Origin: Betaproteobacteria bacterium
GTDB lineage: Bacteria > Pseudomonadota > Gammaproteobacteria > Burkholderiales > Burkholderiaceae_E
Length of the DNA: 57,121 nucleotides
NCBI GenBank assembly: GCA_018970865.1
Contig: JAGWVN010000011.1
Span: 1 to 57,121, forward strand
Direction of reading: 5' to 3'
Under the pieces are notes generated by a model that saw only the letters and a program-made list of their open reading frames with translations, did not search any database and was not told the origin of the DNA. A program made the position numbers and the translations under genes. Positions 9,690 to 18,349 of this stretch are shown here, piece by piece; the first letter of the stretch is position 1, and the number at the start of each line of letters is the position of its first letter.

Positions 9690-10717
9690 GCCATCTCCAG
9701 GGTGGCCTCGGCGGGCGCGGCGGCCGGCACGGGCTCCGGGTTGTCGAGCCGTGGCGGCGGCTCGCTCAGGAATGCGTCGAGGGCCGCGAGCTGCGCCTCG
9801 GGTTGCGCCAGCGCGTTGAACGCGGCCCGGCGCTGCGCCCAGCCGGGCATGCCGGCGAGGTACCAGCCGACATGCTTGCGCGCGGTGCGCACGCCGGTGT
9901 GCTCACCGTAGAACGCGTAGTGCTCGACGAGATGGCCGAGCAGGCGCTGGCGGATCTCGGCTCGGCCGGGAGGCGGCAGCAGCGTGCCGGTGGCGAGGTA
10001 GTGGGCGATCTCGCGGAAGATCCAGGGCCGGCCCTGGGCGGCCCGGCCGATCATCACCGCATCAGCGCCGGTGGCGCGCAGCACCTCGCGCGCGCGCTGC
10101 GGCGTGGTGATGTCGCCGTTGGCCACCAGCGGGATGCGCACCGACTGGCGGATGGCGGCGAGGGTGTCGTACTCGGCCTGACCGCCATAGCCGCAGGCGC
10201 GGGTGCGGCCGTGGATGGTGATCATGGCCACCCCGAGGTCTTCCAGGCGCCGGGCGAGCAGCGGCGCGTTGCGGCGACCGGGGTGCGGGCCGGTGCGCAT
10301 CTTGACGGTGACCGGCACCGGCACGGCGGCCACCACCGCGGCCACGATGGCCAGCGCGAGCGGCTCGTCGGCCATGAGGGCCGAGCCGGCCATGACCTGG
10401 CACACCTTGCGCGCCGGACAGCCCATGTTGATGTCGATGACCTGGGCGCCGCGCTCGACGTTGTAGCGCGCGGCCTGCGCCATGAGGTCGGGGTCGGCGC
10501 CGGCGATCTGCACGGCGCGCGGTTCGGCCTCGCCGGCGTGATCGGTGCGCCGTTGCGTCTTGACGCTGTCGCGCAGGCGCGGGTCGGAGGCAGCCATCTC
10601 GGACACCGCGTAGCCGGCGCCGAGATCGCGGCACAGACGGCGGAAGGGACGATCGGTGACCCCGGCCATCGGCGCGACGAACACGGGGTTCGGCAGCGTG
10701 TAGGGACCGAGTTGCAT
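9686..10717 (-). CDS. dusB: tRNA-dihydrouridine synthase DusB
   Basis: DusB is a 343-residue FMN-dependent enzyme that reduces specific uridines in tRNA. The chosen ATG (10715-10717) gives 'MQLGPYTLPNPVFVAPMAG', the normal start. 'APMAGVTDRPFRRLCR' is the FMN-barrel entry, 'NMGCPARKVC' holds the catalytic cysteine, and 'TIHGRTRACGY' and 'NGDITTPQRA' are conserved Dus motifs. The stop overlaps the fis start. It heads the dusB-fis-purH-ruvC run; the gap to murU is 83 bases and holds a promoter-like TAGAAT. Confidence 0.97.
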   Translation of the reverse strand: MQLGPYTLPNPVFVAPMAGVTDRPFRRLCRDLGAGYAVSEMAASDPRLRDSVKTQRRTDHAGEAEPRAVQIAGADPDLMAQAARYNVERGAQVIDINMGCPARKVCQVMAGSALMADEPLALAIVAAVVAAVPVPVTVKMRTGPHPGRRNAPLLARRLEDLGVAMITIHGRTRACGYGGQAEYDTLAAIRQSVRIPLVANGDITTPQRAREVLRATGADAVMIGRAAQGRPWIFREIAHYLATGTLLPPPGRAEIRQRLLGHLVEHYAFYGEHTGVRTARKHVGWYLAGMPGWAQRRAAFNALAQPEAQLAALDAFLSEPPPRLDNPEPVPAAAPAEATLEMA

Positions 10718-10787
10718 GGCGGGGTGCGGGCTCCGTGGGTTCGGTGAACCGGCTGCCGCCGGCACCCCGTCTCTTGAAGGGTTGGGG

Positions 10788-10793
10788 ATTCTA
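10788..10793 (-). promoter_or_regulatory. Candidate -10 element for the dusB operon
   Basis: The minus strand reads TAGAAT here, 71 bases upstream of the dusB ATG, just after the murU stop. No good TTGACA-like -35 is visible, so this is a weak candidate. The same hexamer recurs upstream of suhB, cysE and the TPR lipoprotein gene in this window. Confidence 0.4.
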
Positions 10794-10800
10794 GCCAAAT

Positions 10801-11529
10801 TCAGCGGGGCCAAGAAATTCGCGCCGCAGCATCGGCGTTTCGCTGCGCCCGCGTCCGGCACTGCGCATCGAGGCTGGCCAGGCGCTGCGGCGTGCCGACA
10901 TCCACCCACTCGCCGCCATGGCGTTCGGCGCCGATCCGGCCGGTGTCGATCAGGGCGTCGAGGATCGGCCGCAACCGCTGCGGCTGGCCGGGCGCGAGCC
11001 CCGCGAACACCCCGGGCTGATACACCGCGATGCCGCTGAAGGTGAGGCTCGCGCCGGCGCGATGCAGCAGCCGTCCGTCCCGCAGGCTGAAGTCGCCCTC
11101 GGGATGCTCGGCCGGGTTGTCGACCAGCACGCACCAGGCCAGGAGGTCGCTGGCGCGCATCTGCGTCGCGATGGTGAACGCGCGCCCGAAGTCGAAGTCG
11201 GTGAAGACATCCCCGTTCACCACCAGAAAGGGCTCGGTGCCAAGCAGAGGCAGCGCGTGGGCGATGCCGCCGGCGGTCTCGAGCGCCGTGCCCTCCGGGC
11301 TGTGGCGGATGCGCAGGCCCCAGCGCGCGCCGTCGCCCAGCGCCTCCTCGATCTGCCGGCCGAGGTGCGCGTTGTTGACCACCACATCGCGCACGCCGGC
11401 AGCCGCGAGACGCTGCAGGTGCCACTCGATCAGCGGCCGTCCGCCCACCGCCAGCAGCGGCTTGGGACAGCGGTCGGTGAGCGGGCGCAGCCGTTGGCCG
11501 CGGCCGGCCGCGAGAATCATGGCGCGCAT
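10801..11529 (-). CDS. murU: N-acetylmuramate alpha-1-phosphate uridylyltransferase MurU
   Basis: A 242-residue sugar-phosphate nucleotidyltransferase. In the MurNAc recycling route, MurU makes UDP-MurNAc from MurNAc-1-phosphate produced by AmgK. The N-terminal motif 'ILAAGRGQRLRPLTDRCPKP' with 'GRPLIEWHLQRL' is the nucleotide-binding signature, and 'FLVVNGDVFTDFDF' provides the metal-binding aspartate. It begins 10 bases after amgK, the normal pair in Pseudomonas and Betaproteobacteria. A generic nucleotidyltransferase role is the fallback, but the pairing makes MurU likely. Confidence 0.9.
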   Translation of the reverse strand: MRAMILAAGRGQRLRPLTDRCPKPLLAVGGRPLIEWHLQRLAAAGVRDVVVNNAHLGRQIEEALGDGARWGLRIRHSPEGTALETAGGIAHALPLLGTEPFLVVNGDVFTDFDFGRAFTIATQMRASDLLAWCVLVDNPAEHPEGDFSLRDGRLLHRAGASLTFSGIAVYQPGVFAGLAPGQPQRLRPILDALIDTGRIGAERHGGEWVDVGTPQRLASLDAQCRTRAQRNADAAARISWPR

Positions 11530-11539
11530 GGCGCGGCGC

Positions 11540-12583
11540 CTAGAAGGTGTAGCCGGTGGCCCGCGACTCGCCCTCGACCCGCTCGAGCACCCGCACCAGC
11601 GGATCGAGATCGCGATACCGGCGCGCGGCCTTGAGCAGGTAGTCGAGCACCAGCGGGATGTCGGCGAGGTAGCGGGGCTTGCCGTCGCGGTGGCACAGCC
11701 GCGCGAAGATGCCCAGCACCTTGAGATGGCGCTGCATGCCCATCCATTCGAACTGGCGGTAGAACTCGCCGAAGTCGTCGGGCACTGGCAGACCGGCGCG
11801 GCGGGCCCGTTCCCAGTGGCGGATGCACTGGTCGAGCACGAATTCTTCGGGCCAGGCCTTGTAGGCGTCGCGCAGCAGCGAGACCAGATCGTAGGTGTGG
11901 GCGCCGATCACCGCGTCCTGGAAATCGAGCACCCCCGGATTGGCCTCGCCGGGGAGCAGCATCAGGTTGCGCGAGTGGTAATCGCGATGGACGATCACCT
12001 GCGGCTGGGCCAGCGCCGCGTCGCTCAGCCGCTGGAAGGCGACCTCGAGGATCTGCTGCTCGGCGGGGCTCAGGGTGACGCCGCGGTGGCGTGCGACATA
12101 CCACTGCGGATAGAGATCGAGCTCGCGCGCGAGCAGCGCCCGGTCATAGGGGGCGAACACCCCTGGCCGGCTGGCCTGCTGCAGCCGCACCAGCGCGGCG
12201 CTGGCCTCGCCATAGAGCGTCGGCGCGGTGCGCTCGTCGAGCGCGTGCAGGTAGGTGGTCGACCCGAAGTCATCAAGCAGCAGGAAGCCGCGATCGAGAT
12301 CCTGGACCAGCACCCGCGGCACGCTCAGCCCGGCCCGGGCCATCACCGCGGCGGCATGCACGAAGGGCCGGCAGTCTTCCTGCGGCGGCGGGGCATCCAT
12401 GACGATGAGGCTGCCCGCGTGGGCCGCCCCGGCATCCACCCGGAAGTAGCGCCGGAAGCTCGCGTCGTCAGAGGCCGGGCGCAGACTGGCCGGCTGCACG
12501 CCGAATTCGGCGGGCAGGCCGGCCAGCCAGTGGCTCAGGGCCTGCAGGCGGGCGTCGGCATGGGGCGGTTGGGGTGGGCTCAT
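11540..12583 (-). CDS. amgK: N-acetylmuramate/N-acetylglucosamine anomeric kinase AmgK
   Basis: A 347-residue aminoglycoside-phosphotransferase-fold kinase. AmgK phosphorylates the anomeric carbon of MurNAc/GlcNAc for UDP-MurNAc salvage. Kinase landmarks are 'SDDASFRRYFRV' at the N-lobe, the catalytic loop 'VIVHRDYHSRNLMLLPG' and the metal-binding 'GVLDFQDAVIGAHTYDLVSL'. I use the ATG at 12581-12583 (MSPPQPPH); an upstream in-frame ATG at 12625 would run into the divergent lptD leader. No clear ribosome site precedes it. It is divergent from lptD with only 40 bases between the starts. Confidence 0.9.
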   Translation of the reverse strand: MSPPQPPHADARLQALSHWLAGLPAEFGVQPASLRPASDDASFRRYFRVDAGAAHAGSLIVMDAPPPQEDCRPFVHAAAVMARAGLSVPRVLVQDLDRGFLLLDDFGSTTYLHALDERTAPTLYGEASAALVRLQQASRPGVFAPYDRALLARELDLYPQWYVARHRGVTLSPAEQQILEVAFQRLSDAALAQPQVIVHRDYHSRNLMLLPGEANPGVLDFQDAVIGAHTYDLVSLLRDAYKAWPEEFVLDQCIRHWERARRAGLPVPDDFGEFYRQFEWMGMQRHLKVLGIFARLCHRDGKPRYLADIPLVLDYLLKAARRYRDLDPLVRVLERVEGESRATGYTF

Positions 12584-12601
12584 GGGGGCGACCGTGGCTT
12601 G

Positions 12602-12610
12602 TATGATAAT
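12602..12610 (+). promoter_or_regulatory. Candidate -10 region for lptD in the amgK/lptD divergence
   Basis: TATGATAAT lies 14 to 22 bases upstream of the lptD ATG and offers two overlapping -10-like hexamers (TATGAT, GATAAT). It is the only AT-rich patch in the 40-base divergent gap. The implied leader is about ten bases. No clear -35 is seen. Confidence 0.45.
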
Positions 12611-12623
12611 CCGACCGCCCGCC

Positions 12624-14915
12624 ATGCCTGATCTTCGCCTTCGAGCCGCCGCTCTGCTTCTTTCCGCCTGCGGCCAGGCGCTGGCTCAGGGCGCAGCCGC
12701 CGGCCCGGCTGCCGATGAGCTGCCTGCGCCCCGCCTGCGGCTGGAACCTCGGCTCTCCGAGCTTCTCGCCACCGACGATCAGGGCCGGCCGTCCTATGCC
12801 AGCGCCGATGTCATCCGCGGGCGCGTCGATCACGACCTCACCCTGCGCGGCGAGGCCGAGGTCCGGCGGGCCGGCACCGTCATCCGCGCCGAGCGTATCC
12901 GCATGCTGGCCGCGGACGACGAACTGGTGGCGGTCGGCAATGTGCGGGTGGTGCGCCAGGGCAGCGTGTTCAGCGGGCCGGCGCTGCAGCTGCGCATGGA
13001 AGACTCCACCGGGATCTTCCTGTCGCCCTCGTTCGCGCTGGGCCTGCTCGGCGGCCGGGGCCGCGCCGAGCGGCTGGAGTTCCTCGGCGAGGGTCGGGTG
13101 GCGATGCAGGACGCGGTGTACACCGGGTGTCGCGCCGACGATCCCGACTGGTTCGTGCGCGCGCAGCGGCTGGAGATCGACCAGCAGCGCGAGGAGGGCA
13201 GCGGACGCTCGGCGGGCCTGTTCTTCCGCGGCCGACAGGTGCTGGCTGCGCCGGTGTTCGGCTTTCCGCTCGGCGAAGGACGCCGCAGCGGCTTCCTGCC
13301 GCCGAGCTTCTCGTACACCACCCGCAGCGGCGCCGAGCTGCTCGCGCCTTATTACTTCGACATCGCGCCCAACCGCGACCTCACGCTCTACCCGCGCTTC
13401 ATGACCCTGCGCGGCTTGCAGCTCGGTGGCCAGCTGCGCTATCTCGAGCCGCGGGCCTCCGGCGATCTGCGCGCCGAATTCACCCCGCGCGACACCGCCA
13501 CCGGCGAGAGCCGCCTCTACTGGAGCGGCCTGCACAACTACGCCAATGTCGGCGGCTGGAGCGGGCAGGTCAACGCGCGTGGCGTGTCCGACGACAACTA
13601 CTTCGTCGACTACTCCCGGTCCATCCTCGCCAGCTCCGACCGGGTGCTGCCGCGCGACGCCTTCGCCACGCGCAACTGGCGCGACTGGACCGTGCTGCTG
13701 CGCGCCACCCGCTACCAGTCGATCCTCGATGCCCGCGCCGCGCCGCCCTATGAACGGCTGCCTCAGCTCTCCCTGAGCCGCATCGATCGCGACATCGGCG
13801 GCTTCGAGTTCGAGCAGCTCTTCGACGCCACCCGCTTTCGCCGGCCGCTGGCCGATTCGGTCGAGGGCAACCGGCTGGTGGCGTATCCGCGGGTGGCCTA
13901 CCCGCTGATTCGCCCGGGCTGGTTCATCACGCCGCGGGTGGGCGTGCACCTCTCGTCGTACCGGCTCGACCAGACCGGCGCCGATCCGGTCTCGCTCAAC
14001 CGCTCGGTGCCGATCGGTTCGCTGGAGGCCGGGCTGGTCTTCGAGCGGCCCACCCGCCTGTTCGGTCGCGAGCTCACCCAGACGCTCGAGCCCCGGCTCT
14101 TCTATGTCCGCTCGCCCTACCGTGACCAGTCGGCGTTCCCGGTGTTCGACACCGGCGTGGCCGACTTCAACTTCGCCCAGCTCTTCTCCGACAACACCTT
14201 CGTCGGCAATGACCGCATCGCCGACCAGAACCAGCTCACCACCGCCCTGGTCTCGCGCATGGTCGATCCCGGCTCCGGCGTGGAGGCCGTGCGCCTGGCC
14301 TTCGGTCAGCGCACCTACTTTTCGGAGCAGCGGGTGGCCATCCCGGGGGTGGCGCCCCGCACCGATCCACACTCCGACCTGCTGCTGGCGGGCTCGGCCG
14401 TGCTCGGCGGCGGCATGAGCCTGGACGCCGGCCTGCAATACAGCGTGCGCGACTCCTCGGTGCCGCGGGTCAACCTGCTCTGGCGCTACCTGCCCGCCGA
14501 CGGTCGCATCTTCAATGCCGGCGTGCGCTATCTGCGCGACGAGCTCGGCCAGGTCGACACTTCCTGGCGCTGGCCGGTCAGCGCCGGCTGGATGGCGCTC
14601 GGGCGGGTCAACTATTCCTGGCTGCGCAGGCGCACCGACCCCAGCACGCTCACGGTCATCGACGCCCAGCCCGGCATCATCGAGGCGATCGCCGGCTTCG
14701 AGCGCAACGCAGACTGCTGGACGCTGCGCTTCGTGCTGCAGCGCTTCGTGACCGCGGCCGGGGTGTCCACCAGCACCTTCTTCATCCAGCTCGAGCTGGC
14801 GGGGCTGGCGCGGATCGGCTCCGATCCGTTTGATATATTGCGCCGGAACATCCCTGGCTACCGTCTGCCCGCAGACCGTCCCAGCCTTCCCTCCAGATAC
14901 TTCGGATACGAATGA
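12624..14915 (+). CDS. lptD: LPS assembly outer-membrane protein LptD
   Basis: LptD is a 763-residue outer-membrane barrel that, with LptE, inserts LPS into the outer leaflet. The chosen ATG (12624) gives a signal peptide, 'MPDLRLRAAALLLSACGQAL', cleaved after AQ. The N-terminal LptA-like domain has 'DDELVAVGNVRVVRQG', and the barrel region follows from about residue 200 with alternating strands. Only two cysteines remain in the mature part, Cys169 (TGCRADDP) and Cys698 (NADCWTLRF), so one disulfide between the N-domain and barrel is expected rather than the two of E. coli. The stop overlaps the surA start (ATGA). Confidence 0.96.
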   Translation: MPDLRLRAAALLLSACGQALAQGAAAGPAADELPAPRLRLEPRLSELLATDDQGRPSYASADVIRGRVDHDLTLRGEAEVRRAGTVIRAERIRMLAADDELVAVGNVRVVRQGSVFSGPALQLRMEDSTGIFLSPSFALGLLGGRGRAERLEFLGEGRVAMQDAVYTGCRADDPDWFVRAQRLEIDQQREEGSGRSAGLFFRGRQVLAAPVFGFPLGEGRRSGFLPPSFSYTTRSGAELLAPYYFDIAPNRDLTLYPRFMTLRGLQLGGQLRYLEPRASGDLRAEFTPRDTATGESRLYWSGLHNYANVGGWSGQVNARGVSDDNYFVDYSRSILASSDRVLPRDAFATRNWRDWTVLLRATRYQSILDARAAPPYERLPQLSLSRIDRDIGGFEFEQLFDATRFRRPLADSVEGNRLVAYPRVAYPLIRPGWFITPRVGVHLSSYRLDQTGADPVSLNRSVPIGSLEAGLVFERPTRLFGRELTQTLEPRLFYVRSPYRDQSAFPVFDTGVADFNFAQLFSDNTFVGNDRIADQNQLTTALVSRMVDPGSGVEAVRLAFGQRTYFSEQRVAIPGVAPRTDPHSDLLLAGSAVLGGGMSLDAGLQYSVRDSSVPRVNLLWRYLPADGRIFNAGVRYLRDELGQVDTSWRWPVSAGWMALGRVNYSWLRRRTDPSTLTVIDAQPGIIEAIAGFERNADCWTLRFVLQRFVTAAGVSTSTFFIQLELAGLARIGSDPFDILRRNIPGYRLPADRPSLPSRYFGYE

Positions 14916-16234
14916 AGTCCAGCCTGCGTCTGCTGACCATCGCGCTCGCCTGGGCCGTTGCCGCGCTGGCCGTCGCGCAGCCGGCCGCGCCCTCGCGGTC
15001 GGCCACCGAGATCGATCGGGTGATCGCGGTGGTGAACACCGATGTCATCACCGAACTCGAGCTCGCCGCGCGGCTGCAGGCCGTCGAACGCCAGCTGCGC
15101 CAGCGGCGCATCGAGGTGCCGCCGGCCGACGAGCTGCGCCGTCAGGTGCTCGAGCGCCTGATCTCCGACCGGGCGGTGGCTCAGGCCGCGCGCGAAGCCG
15201 GTCTGCGGGTCGATGACGCCCAGCTCGATCGCGCGATCGGCCGCCTCGCCGAGGAGAACCGCCTCACCCCCACCCAGCTGCGCAACCAGGTCGAGCGCGA
15301 GGGCCAGTCGTTCTCGCGTTTTCGCGAGGACATCCGCGACGAGATCCTGATGGCCCGGCTGCGCGAGCGCGAAGTCGATGCGCGGCTGGTGGTGAGCGAG
15401 GCCGACATCGATGCCTTCCTGGCCGAGCAGCGTCAGACGGGGAAGGTCGCGCCCGAGTACCGCATCGCCCACATCCTGCTGCGGGTGCCCGAAGGCGCCA
15501 GCGCGGCGCAGATCGAGCGGCAGCGGGTGCGCGGCGAGGAACTGCTGCGCCAGCTCGAACGCGGCGGCGATTTCGCCCGGCTCTCGGCCGCCTTCTCCGA
15601 TGCCCCCGAGGCGATGAGCGGTGGCGCGCTGGGCTGGCGTTCGGCCGATCGGCTGCCGGCGATGTTCCTCGAGGCGATCGAGCGCCTCAATCCCGGCCAG
15701 GTCTCCGGCCTGCTGCGCAGCCCGAACGGCTTTCATGTCCTGCGGCTGGAGGAACGGCGCGCGGGCCAGGCGGCAGGGCTGCTTGGCGAGCCGGTGCTGC
15801 AGACGCGGGCCCGGCATATCCTCATGCGGCCCACCGATGCCCTGCCGCAGGAAGATGTGCTGCGCCGGCTGCGCGAGGTCCGCGAGCGCGTCCTCACCGG
15901 CCGAGTCGAGTTCACCGACATGGCCCGTCAGTACTCCATCGACGGCACCGCCAGCCGGGGCGGCGATCTTGGCTGGCTGCATCCCGGCGACACCGTGCCG
16001 GCCTTCGAGAAGGCCATGAACGAACTCAAGCCCGGCGAGGTCAGCGAGCCGGTTCGTTCCGAGTTCGGTTTCCACCTCATCCAGGTGCTCGAGCGGCGCA
16101 CCGATGTCGCCTCGCCCGACCGGCAGCGGCAGGCGGCCCGCATGGCGGTGCGCGAGCGGCTCATCGAGGAACAGACCCAGGACTGGCTGCGTCAGGTGCG
16201 CGATCGGGCCTTCGTCGAGTACCGCGACCGCTGA
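14912..16234 (+). CDS. surA: Periplasmic chaperone/peptidyl-prolyl isomerase SurA
   Basis: SurA (440 residues) escorts outer-membrane proteins, including LptD, through the periplasm. A signal peptide (about 1-22) ends at ALAVAQ. The N-terminal chaperone domain contains 'DRVIAVVNTDVITELEL'. Two parvulin domains follow at about 175-275 ('EYRIAHILLRVPEGA', 'GALGWRSADRLP') and 285-385 ('RARHILMRPTD', 'GGDLGWLHPGDTVPAFE'), each with the end motif 'GFHVL' or 'GFHLIQVLERR'. A C-terminal helix completes the chaperone module. It is coupled to lptD by a 4-base overlap. The usual next gene, pdxA, is absent and rsmA follows directly. Confidence 0.97.
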   Translation: MKSSLRLLTIALAWAVAALAVAQPAAPSRSATEIDRVIAVVNTDVITELELAARLQAVERQLRQRRIEVPPADELRRQVLERLISDRAVAQAAREAGLRVDDAQLDRAIGRLAEENRLTPTQLRNQVEREGQSFSRFREDIRDEILMARLREREVDARLVVSEADIDAFLAEQRQTGKVAPEYRIAHILLRVPEGASAAQIERQRVRGEELLRQLERGGDFARLSAAFSDAPEAMSGGALGWRSADRLPAMFLEAIERLNPGQVSGLLRSPNGFHVLRLEERRAGQAAGLLGEPVLQTRARHILMRPTDALPQEDVLRRLREVRERVLTGRVEFTDMARQYSIDGTASRGGDLGWLHPGDTVPAFEKAMNELKPGEVSEPVRSEFGFHLIQVLERRTDVASPDRQRQAARMAVRERLIEEQTQDWLRQVRDRAFVEYRDR

Positions 16235-16250
16235 GCTGCCCGGCCCCTCG

Positions 16251-17030
16251 GTGAAGCCCGTCGTCGCCCGCAAGCGATTCGGCCAGCACTTCCTGGTCGA
16301 CCGCGGCATCATCGAGGCGATCGTCGCGGCGGTCTCGCCCGTCCCGGGCGATCGCCTGGTCGAGATCGGGCCGGGCGATGCCGCCCTCACCGGGCCCCTG
16401 CTCGAGCGCGCGGGTCACCTCACGGCCATCGAGATCGACCGTGACCTCGCCGCCCGGCTGCGCAAGCGCTTCGGATCGCGCCTCACGCTCATCGAGGGCG
16501 ACGCGCTGTCGGTCGACCTCGGGCCGCTGGCCGCGGCCGGGCCGCTGCGACTGGTCGGCAATCTGCCCTACAACATCTCCAGCCCGCTGCTGGTGCGGCT
16601 CATCGCCTGGCACGACCGGGTGCTCGACCAGCACTTCATGCTGCAGAAGGAGGTGGTCGATCGCATCGTGGCGCCGCCGGGCTGCGCCGCCTATGGCCGG
16701 CTGGGCGTGCTGCTGCAGGCGTGCTACCAGGTCGACTCGCTGATCGCGGTGCCGCCCGGGGCATTCGATCCGCCGCCGCGCGTGGACTCGGCGGTGATCC
16801 GCATGCTGCCGCTGCGCGAAGCCGCCGAGGTGCCCTTGCCTGAACTCTCGGCGCTGCTGGCCGCGGGCTTCGGCCAGCGCCGCAAGATGCTGCGCGGCAC
16901 GCTGCTGCCCTGGCTCGCGCAGCGCGGCATCAGCGATGCGGGCCTGCCGCCCACCGCCCGCGCCGAGGAGATTCCGGTGGCCGACTGGGTGGCGCTGGCC
17001 CGCCGCCTGAAGGCTGCGGCGGCGGGTTAA
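16251..17030 (+). CDS. rsmA: 16S rRNA dimethyladenosine transferase RsmA (KsgA)
   Basis: RsmA (259 residues) dimethylates two adjacent adenosines near the 3' end of 16S rRNA. I start it at GTG 16251 because '[17 protein letters not shown]' fits the family N-terminus; no ATG fits, and the upstream open frame lies inside surA. The SAM motif is '[16 protein letters not shown]', the acidic loop is '[13 protein letters not shown]', and the catalytic motif is '[13 protein letters not shown]'. The C-terminal domain has '[16 protein letters not shown]' and '[13 protein letters not shown]'. It lies 16 bases after surA. Confidence 0.96.
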   Translation: MKPVVARKRFGQHFLVDRGIIEAIVAAVSPVPGDRLVEIGPGDAALTGPLLERAGHLTAIEIDRDLAARLRKRFGSRLTLIEGDALSVDLGPLAAAGPLRLVGNLPYNISSPLLVRLIAWHDRVLDQHFMLQKEVVDRIVAPPGCAAYGRLGVLLQACYQVDSLIAVPPGAFDPPPRVDSAVIRMLPLREAAEVPLPELSALLAAGFGQRRKMLRGTLLPWLAQRGISDAGLPPTARAEEIPVADWVALARRLKAAAAG

Positions 17031-17064
17031 CATCGCCGCTTTCCCGACACGAGCGGCCATCGAC

Positions 17065-17466
17065 ATGAAACTGCTTCACACCATGCTGCGGGTGGGCGAC
17101 CTCCAGCGCTCCATTGATTTCTACACCGGCGCGCTCGGCATGAACCTGCTGCGCACCACCGACCGCCCCGAGCAGAAGTACTCGCTGGCCTTCGTGGCCT
17201 ACGGCCGCGGCAATGCCGACGGGCACGCCGAGATCGAGCTCACCTACAACTACGGCGTGGCCGAGTACGAGCTGGGCAGCGCCTACGGCCACATCGCCAT
17301 CGGCGTGGACGATGTCGCCGCCACCTGCGAGCGGGTGCGCCAGGCCGGCGGCCGCATCACCCGGGAGGCCGGGCCGGTGAAAGGCGGCACCACCGTGATC
17401 GCGTTCCTCGAGGATCCCGATCACTACAAGGTGGAACTCATCCAGACCAATACCCGCGGCCTCTGA
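17065..17466 (+). CDS. gloA: Lactoylglutathione lyase (glyoxalase I)
   Basis: This 133-residue VOC-fold metalloenzyme converts the methylglyoxal-glutathione hemithioacetal to S-lactoylglutathione. All four metal ligands are visible: His5 in '[20 protein letters not shown]', Glu in 'HAEIELTYN', His in '[10 protein letters not shown]', and Glu in 'YKVELIQ'. Length and the motif '[13 protein letters not shown]' are typical of the short bacterial, nickel-type enzyme. It is 34 bases after rsmA on the same strand and convergent with the metallopeptidase gene, with a GC-rich hairpin between them. Confidence 0.96.
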   Translation: MKLLHTMLRVGDLQRSIDFYTGALGMNLLRTTDRPEQKYSLAFVAYGRGNADGHAEIELTYNYGVAEYELGSAYGHIAIGVDDVAATCERVRQAGGRITREAGPVKGGTTVIAFLEDPDHYKVELIQTNTRGL

Positions 17467-17478
17467 GCGGGCTGCGCT

Positions 17479-17507
17479 CGGCGCGGGCGCTGCCCGTGCC
17501 CGCGCCG
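17479..17507. terminator. GC-rich hairpin between convergent gloA and metallopeptidase genes
   Basis: A perfect 10-bp stem (CGGCGCGGGC with GCCCGCGCCG) and a 9-base loop lie 12 bases after the gloA stop and 35 bases beyond the stop of the opposing gene. There is no run of T on either side, so it is at best an imperfect or bidirectional terminator. Confidence 0.4.
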
Positions 17508-17542
17508 GTCAGCGGCCGGTCAGTTGGCGCCCGAGCGGCGCG

Positions 17543-18349
17543 TCAGCGTTCGCCGCCGTCGGGAAAGCCGCGCAGCCACTCGCGCGCGTGCTGCCAGTCT
17601 GGGAACAGTTCGCCGAGCGCGCTCCAGAAGCGCGGCCCGTGGTTCATCTCGCGCAGGTGCGCGAGCTCGTGCGCGATCACATAGTCGATGATCTCGGGCG
17701 GGAAGTGCATCAGCCGCCAGTTCAGGCGGATGGACCCATCGGCCGCGCAGCTGCCCCAGCGGGTGCGCGCCGACGACAGCGCCCAGCGGCGCGGGCTCAC
17801 GCCGTGTTCGCGCGAGAAGTGCGCGATGCGCTCGGCGAAGTGCTCGCGGGCCCGCTGCTGCAGCCAGCCCTGGGCGAGATCGCGCAGCTGCTCGCTGCCG
17901 GCATCGGGCGGCAGGCCCAGCTGCAGCGTCATGCCCACGCGCTGCGGTTTGCCGCGGTGCTCGGGCAGCACCCGCAGGGTGAGGTTCTCGCCCACGAAGG
18001 GCATGAGTCCGCCGTCTTCCCACTGGATGGCCATGCGTTCACGCCGCCGGGAGTAGTCGCGCCACTCGACCAGCTTGCGCAGCACCCACTTCGCGCGCTC
18101 GGCGAGCGCGGCGTCGATCTCCTCCTGCGGCACCCAGCGTGGCGCGGTCACCGACAGGCCGCGGTCGTCGATCACGAAACCGATGGTGCGCCGTCGGGAC
18201 CGACGCAGTTCGTACTCGACGAACTCGCCGCCCAGGCGAGCGACCCGCCTGCCGGCGCGCTGCACGGCCGGCGGATGGTGCGGCTCGAACAGCGGCAGTG
18301 TCAGCTGCAGCGCGGCGTCAGCGAGTTCGCGCAGCTTGCGCAGTGTCAT
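17543..18349 (-). CDS. YgjP-like (DUF45) M48-type zinc metallopeptidase
   Basis: A 268-residue protein of the YgjP/SprT-like group. The zinc motif 'YVIAHELAHLREMNHGPRFW' gives HELAH plus a downstream histidine ligand. Upstream are 'WVPQEEIDAALAERAKW' and 'SSARTRWGSCAADGSIRLNW', the group's conserved block. The ATG (18347-18349) overlaps the plsC stop in ATGA; a longer open frame continuing upstream is the plsC region read in another frame. YgjP-type enzymes are often annotated as UTP pyrophosphatases or hydrolases, and the biological role is uncertain. The last gene of the miaB-to-ygjP minus-strand run. Confidence 0.88.
   Translation of the reverse strand: MTLRKLRELADAALQLTLPLFEPHHPPAVQRAGRRVARLGGEFVEYELRRSRRRTIGFVIDDRGLSVTAPRWVPQEEIDAALAERAKWVLRKLVEWRDYSRRRERMAIQWEDGGLMPFVGENLTLRVLPEHRGKPQRVGMTLQLGLPPDAGSEQLRDLAQGWLQQRAREHFAERIAHFSREHGVSPRRWALSSARTRWGSCAADGSIRLNWRLMHFPPEIIDYVIAHELAHLREMNHGPRFWSALGELFPDWQHAREWLRGFPDGGER

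Noticed and set aside
12468-14438. A 656-codon open frame antisense to lptD
   Set aside because: It is a by-product of high GC third positions. The protein is Gly/Ala/Arg/His-rich without domains, and the plus strand clearly encodes LptD.
12624-14915. LptD lacking two of the four E. coli cysteines as a damaged protein
   Set aside because: One cysteine in the N-domain and one near the C-terminus remain, enough for a single inter-domain disulfide, and the rest of the protein is complete.
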